A DNA stretch of 64,000 bases. Origin: an uncultured Aquimarina sp. GTDB taxonomy: Bacteria > Bacteroidota > Bacteroidia > Flavobacteriales > Flavobacteriaceae. The translations under genes and the position numbers were made by a program. The notes beneath the pieces are model-generated. The model was not told the DNA's origin and did not search any database. It worked only from the letters and a program-made list of their open reading frames with translations. Positions 63,920 through 64,000 of this stretch are shown here, in pieces. Numbering within the stretch: the stretch's first letter is position 1; every line of letters begins with the position of its first letter. Location of the stretch: positions 248,001-312,000 of the forward strand of contig NZ_CANLYD010000002.1 of NCBI RefSeq assembly GCF_947495315.1. Reading direction: 5' to 3'.

Positions 63920-64000
63920 ATGAATAAACTAATGTATATAGGCTTGATTATAATTTTATTTTCTTGTAAATCAAATAGTATTGCTCAAGAAAAAGAAAAG
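63920..64000 (+). CDS. Lipoprotein, 3' truncated by the window edge
   Basis: The first 27 codons read MNKLMYIGLIIILFSCKSNS followed by IAQEKEK, a signal peptide with lipobox ILFSC (Cys16). The gene runs past the end of the window. Nothing can be said of its function. Confidence 0.6.
   Translation, partial: MNKLMYIGLIIILFSCKSNSIAQEKEK

Noticed and set aside
1..64000. CRISPR arrays, tRNA or rRNA genes, insertion sequences and prophage
   Set aside because: No evenly spaced identical repeats, no tRNA-like cloverleaf with conserved TTCGA arm, no transposase or integrase motif was seen on reading. A formal scan would be needed to exclude short remnants.

Overview
The window is chromosomal DNA of a marine-type Bacteroidota, family Flavobacteriaceae. 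An Aquimarina-like genome would fit, but the genus cannot be settled from sequence reading alone. The evidence is low GC content, promoter boxes of the flavobacterial TAnnTTTG type, the type IX secretion/gliding lipoprotein SprE/PorW, a T9SS C-terminal sorting domain, many Bacteroidota-only families (DUF4254, DUF4292, DUF5687, DUF6341, DUF6427, CCDC81-type HU plus SPOR) and an ATP synthase operon that lacks the beta and epsilon genes.

Layout. Positions 1-13.6 kb hold an exopolysaccharide or capsule locus: three polymerase/ligase-like membrane proteins, two GT4 glycosyltransferases, a GDP-mannose dehydratase/reductase pair, UDP-glucose dehydrogenase with UDP-xylose synthase, and two paralogous phosphoglycosyl transferases. 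Positions 13.7-19.7 kb hold purD, the DUF6341 and DUF6427 genes, a probable compact restriction-modification pair, DUF4254 and a GT9 glycosyltransferase. Positions 19.7-23.9 kb hold a PaaK-type reductase, an ABC exporter pair and a DUF3592 protein. Positions 23.9-33.1 kb run from a noncoding dyad region into sprE, a bactofilin gene, atpZ-like and atpI-like genes, and atpBEFHAG. Positions 33.2-35.4 kb hold secreted and outer-membrane proteins.

Positions 35.4-42.6 kb form one co-directional envelope operon: flippase, dut, sugar nucleotidyltransferase, TPR protein, DUF4292 lipoprotein, EnvC-like protein and a TauE-like permease. Positions 42.6-54.4 kb are mostly minus strand: thioesterase, HU/SPOR protein, GDSL hydrolase, Tricorn-like protease, GH3 enzyme, sulfurtransferase and gpsA, with dprA on the plus strand. 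Positions 54.5-64 kb hold lipoproteins, a small double-glycine cysteine-rich peptide, 3-hydroxyanthranilate dioxygenase, an ALDH7-type dehydrogenase, a 1232-residue T9SS-exported beta-propeller protein and the start of another lipoprotein.

The EPS genes fit together as a pathway: nucleotide sugars (GDP-6-deoxy sugar, UDP-glucuronate, UDP-xylose), lipid-linked initiation, chain extension and polymerisation. The flippase near 35.4 kb is the only Wzx-like gene in view. The least explained items are the endonuclease-like/methyltransferase pair, the double-glycine peptide, a family of 7-bp-periodic intergenic repeats and the dyad upstream of sprE. No tRNA, rRNA, CRISPR array or transposase was seen.
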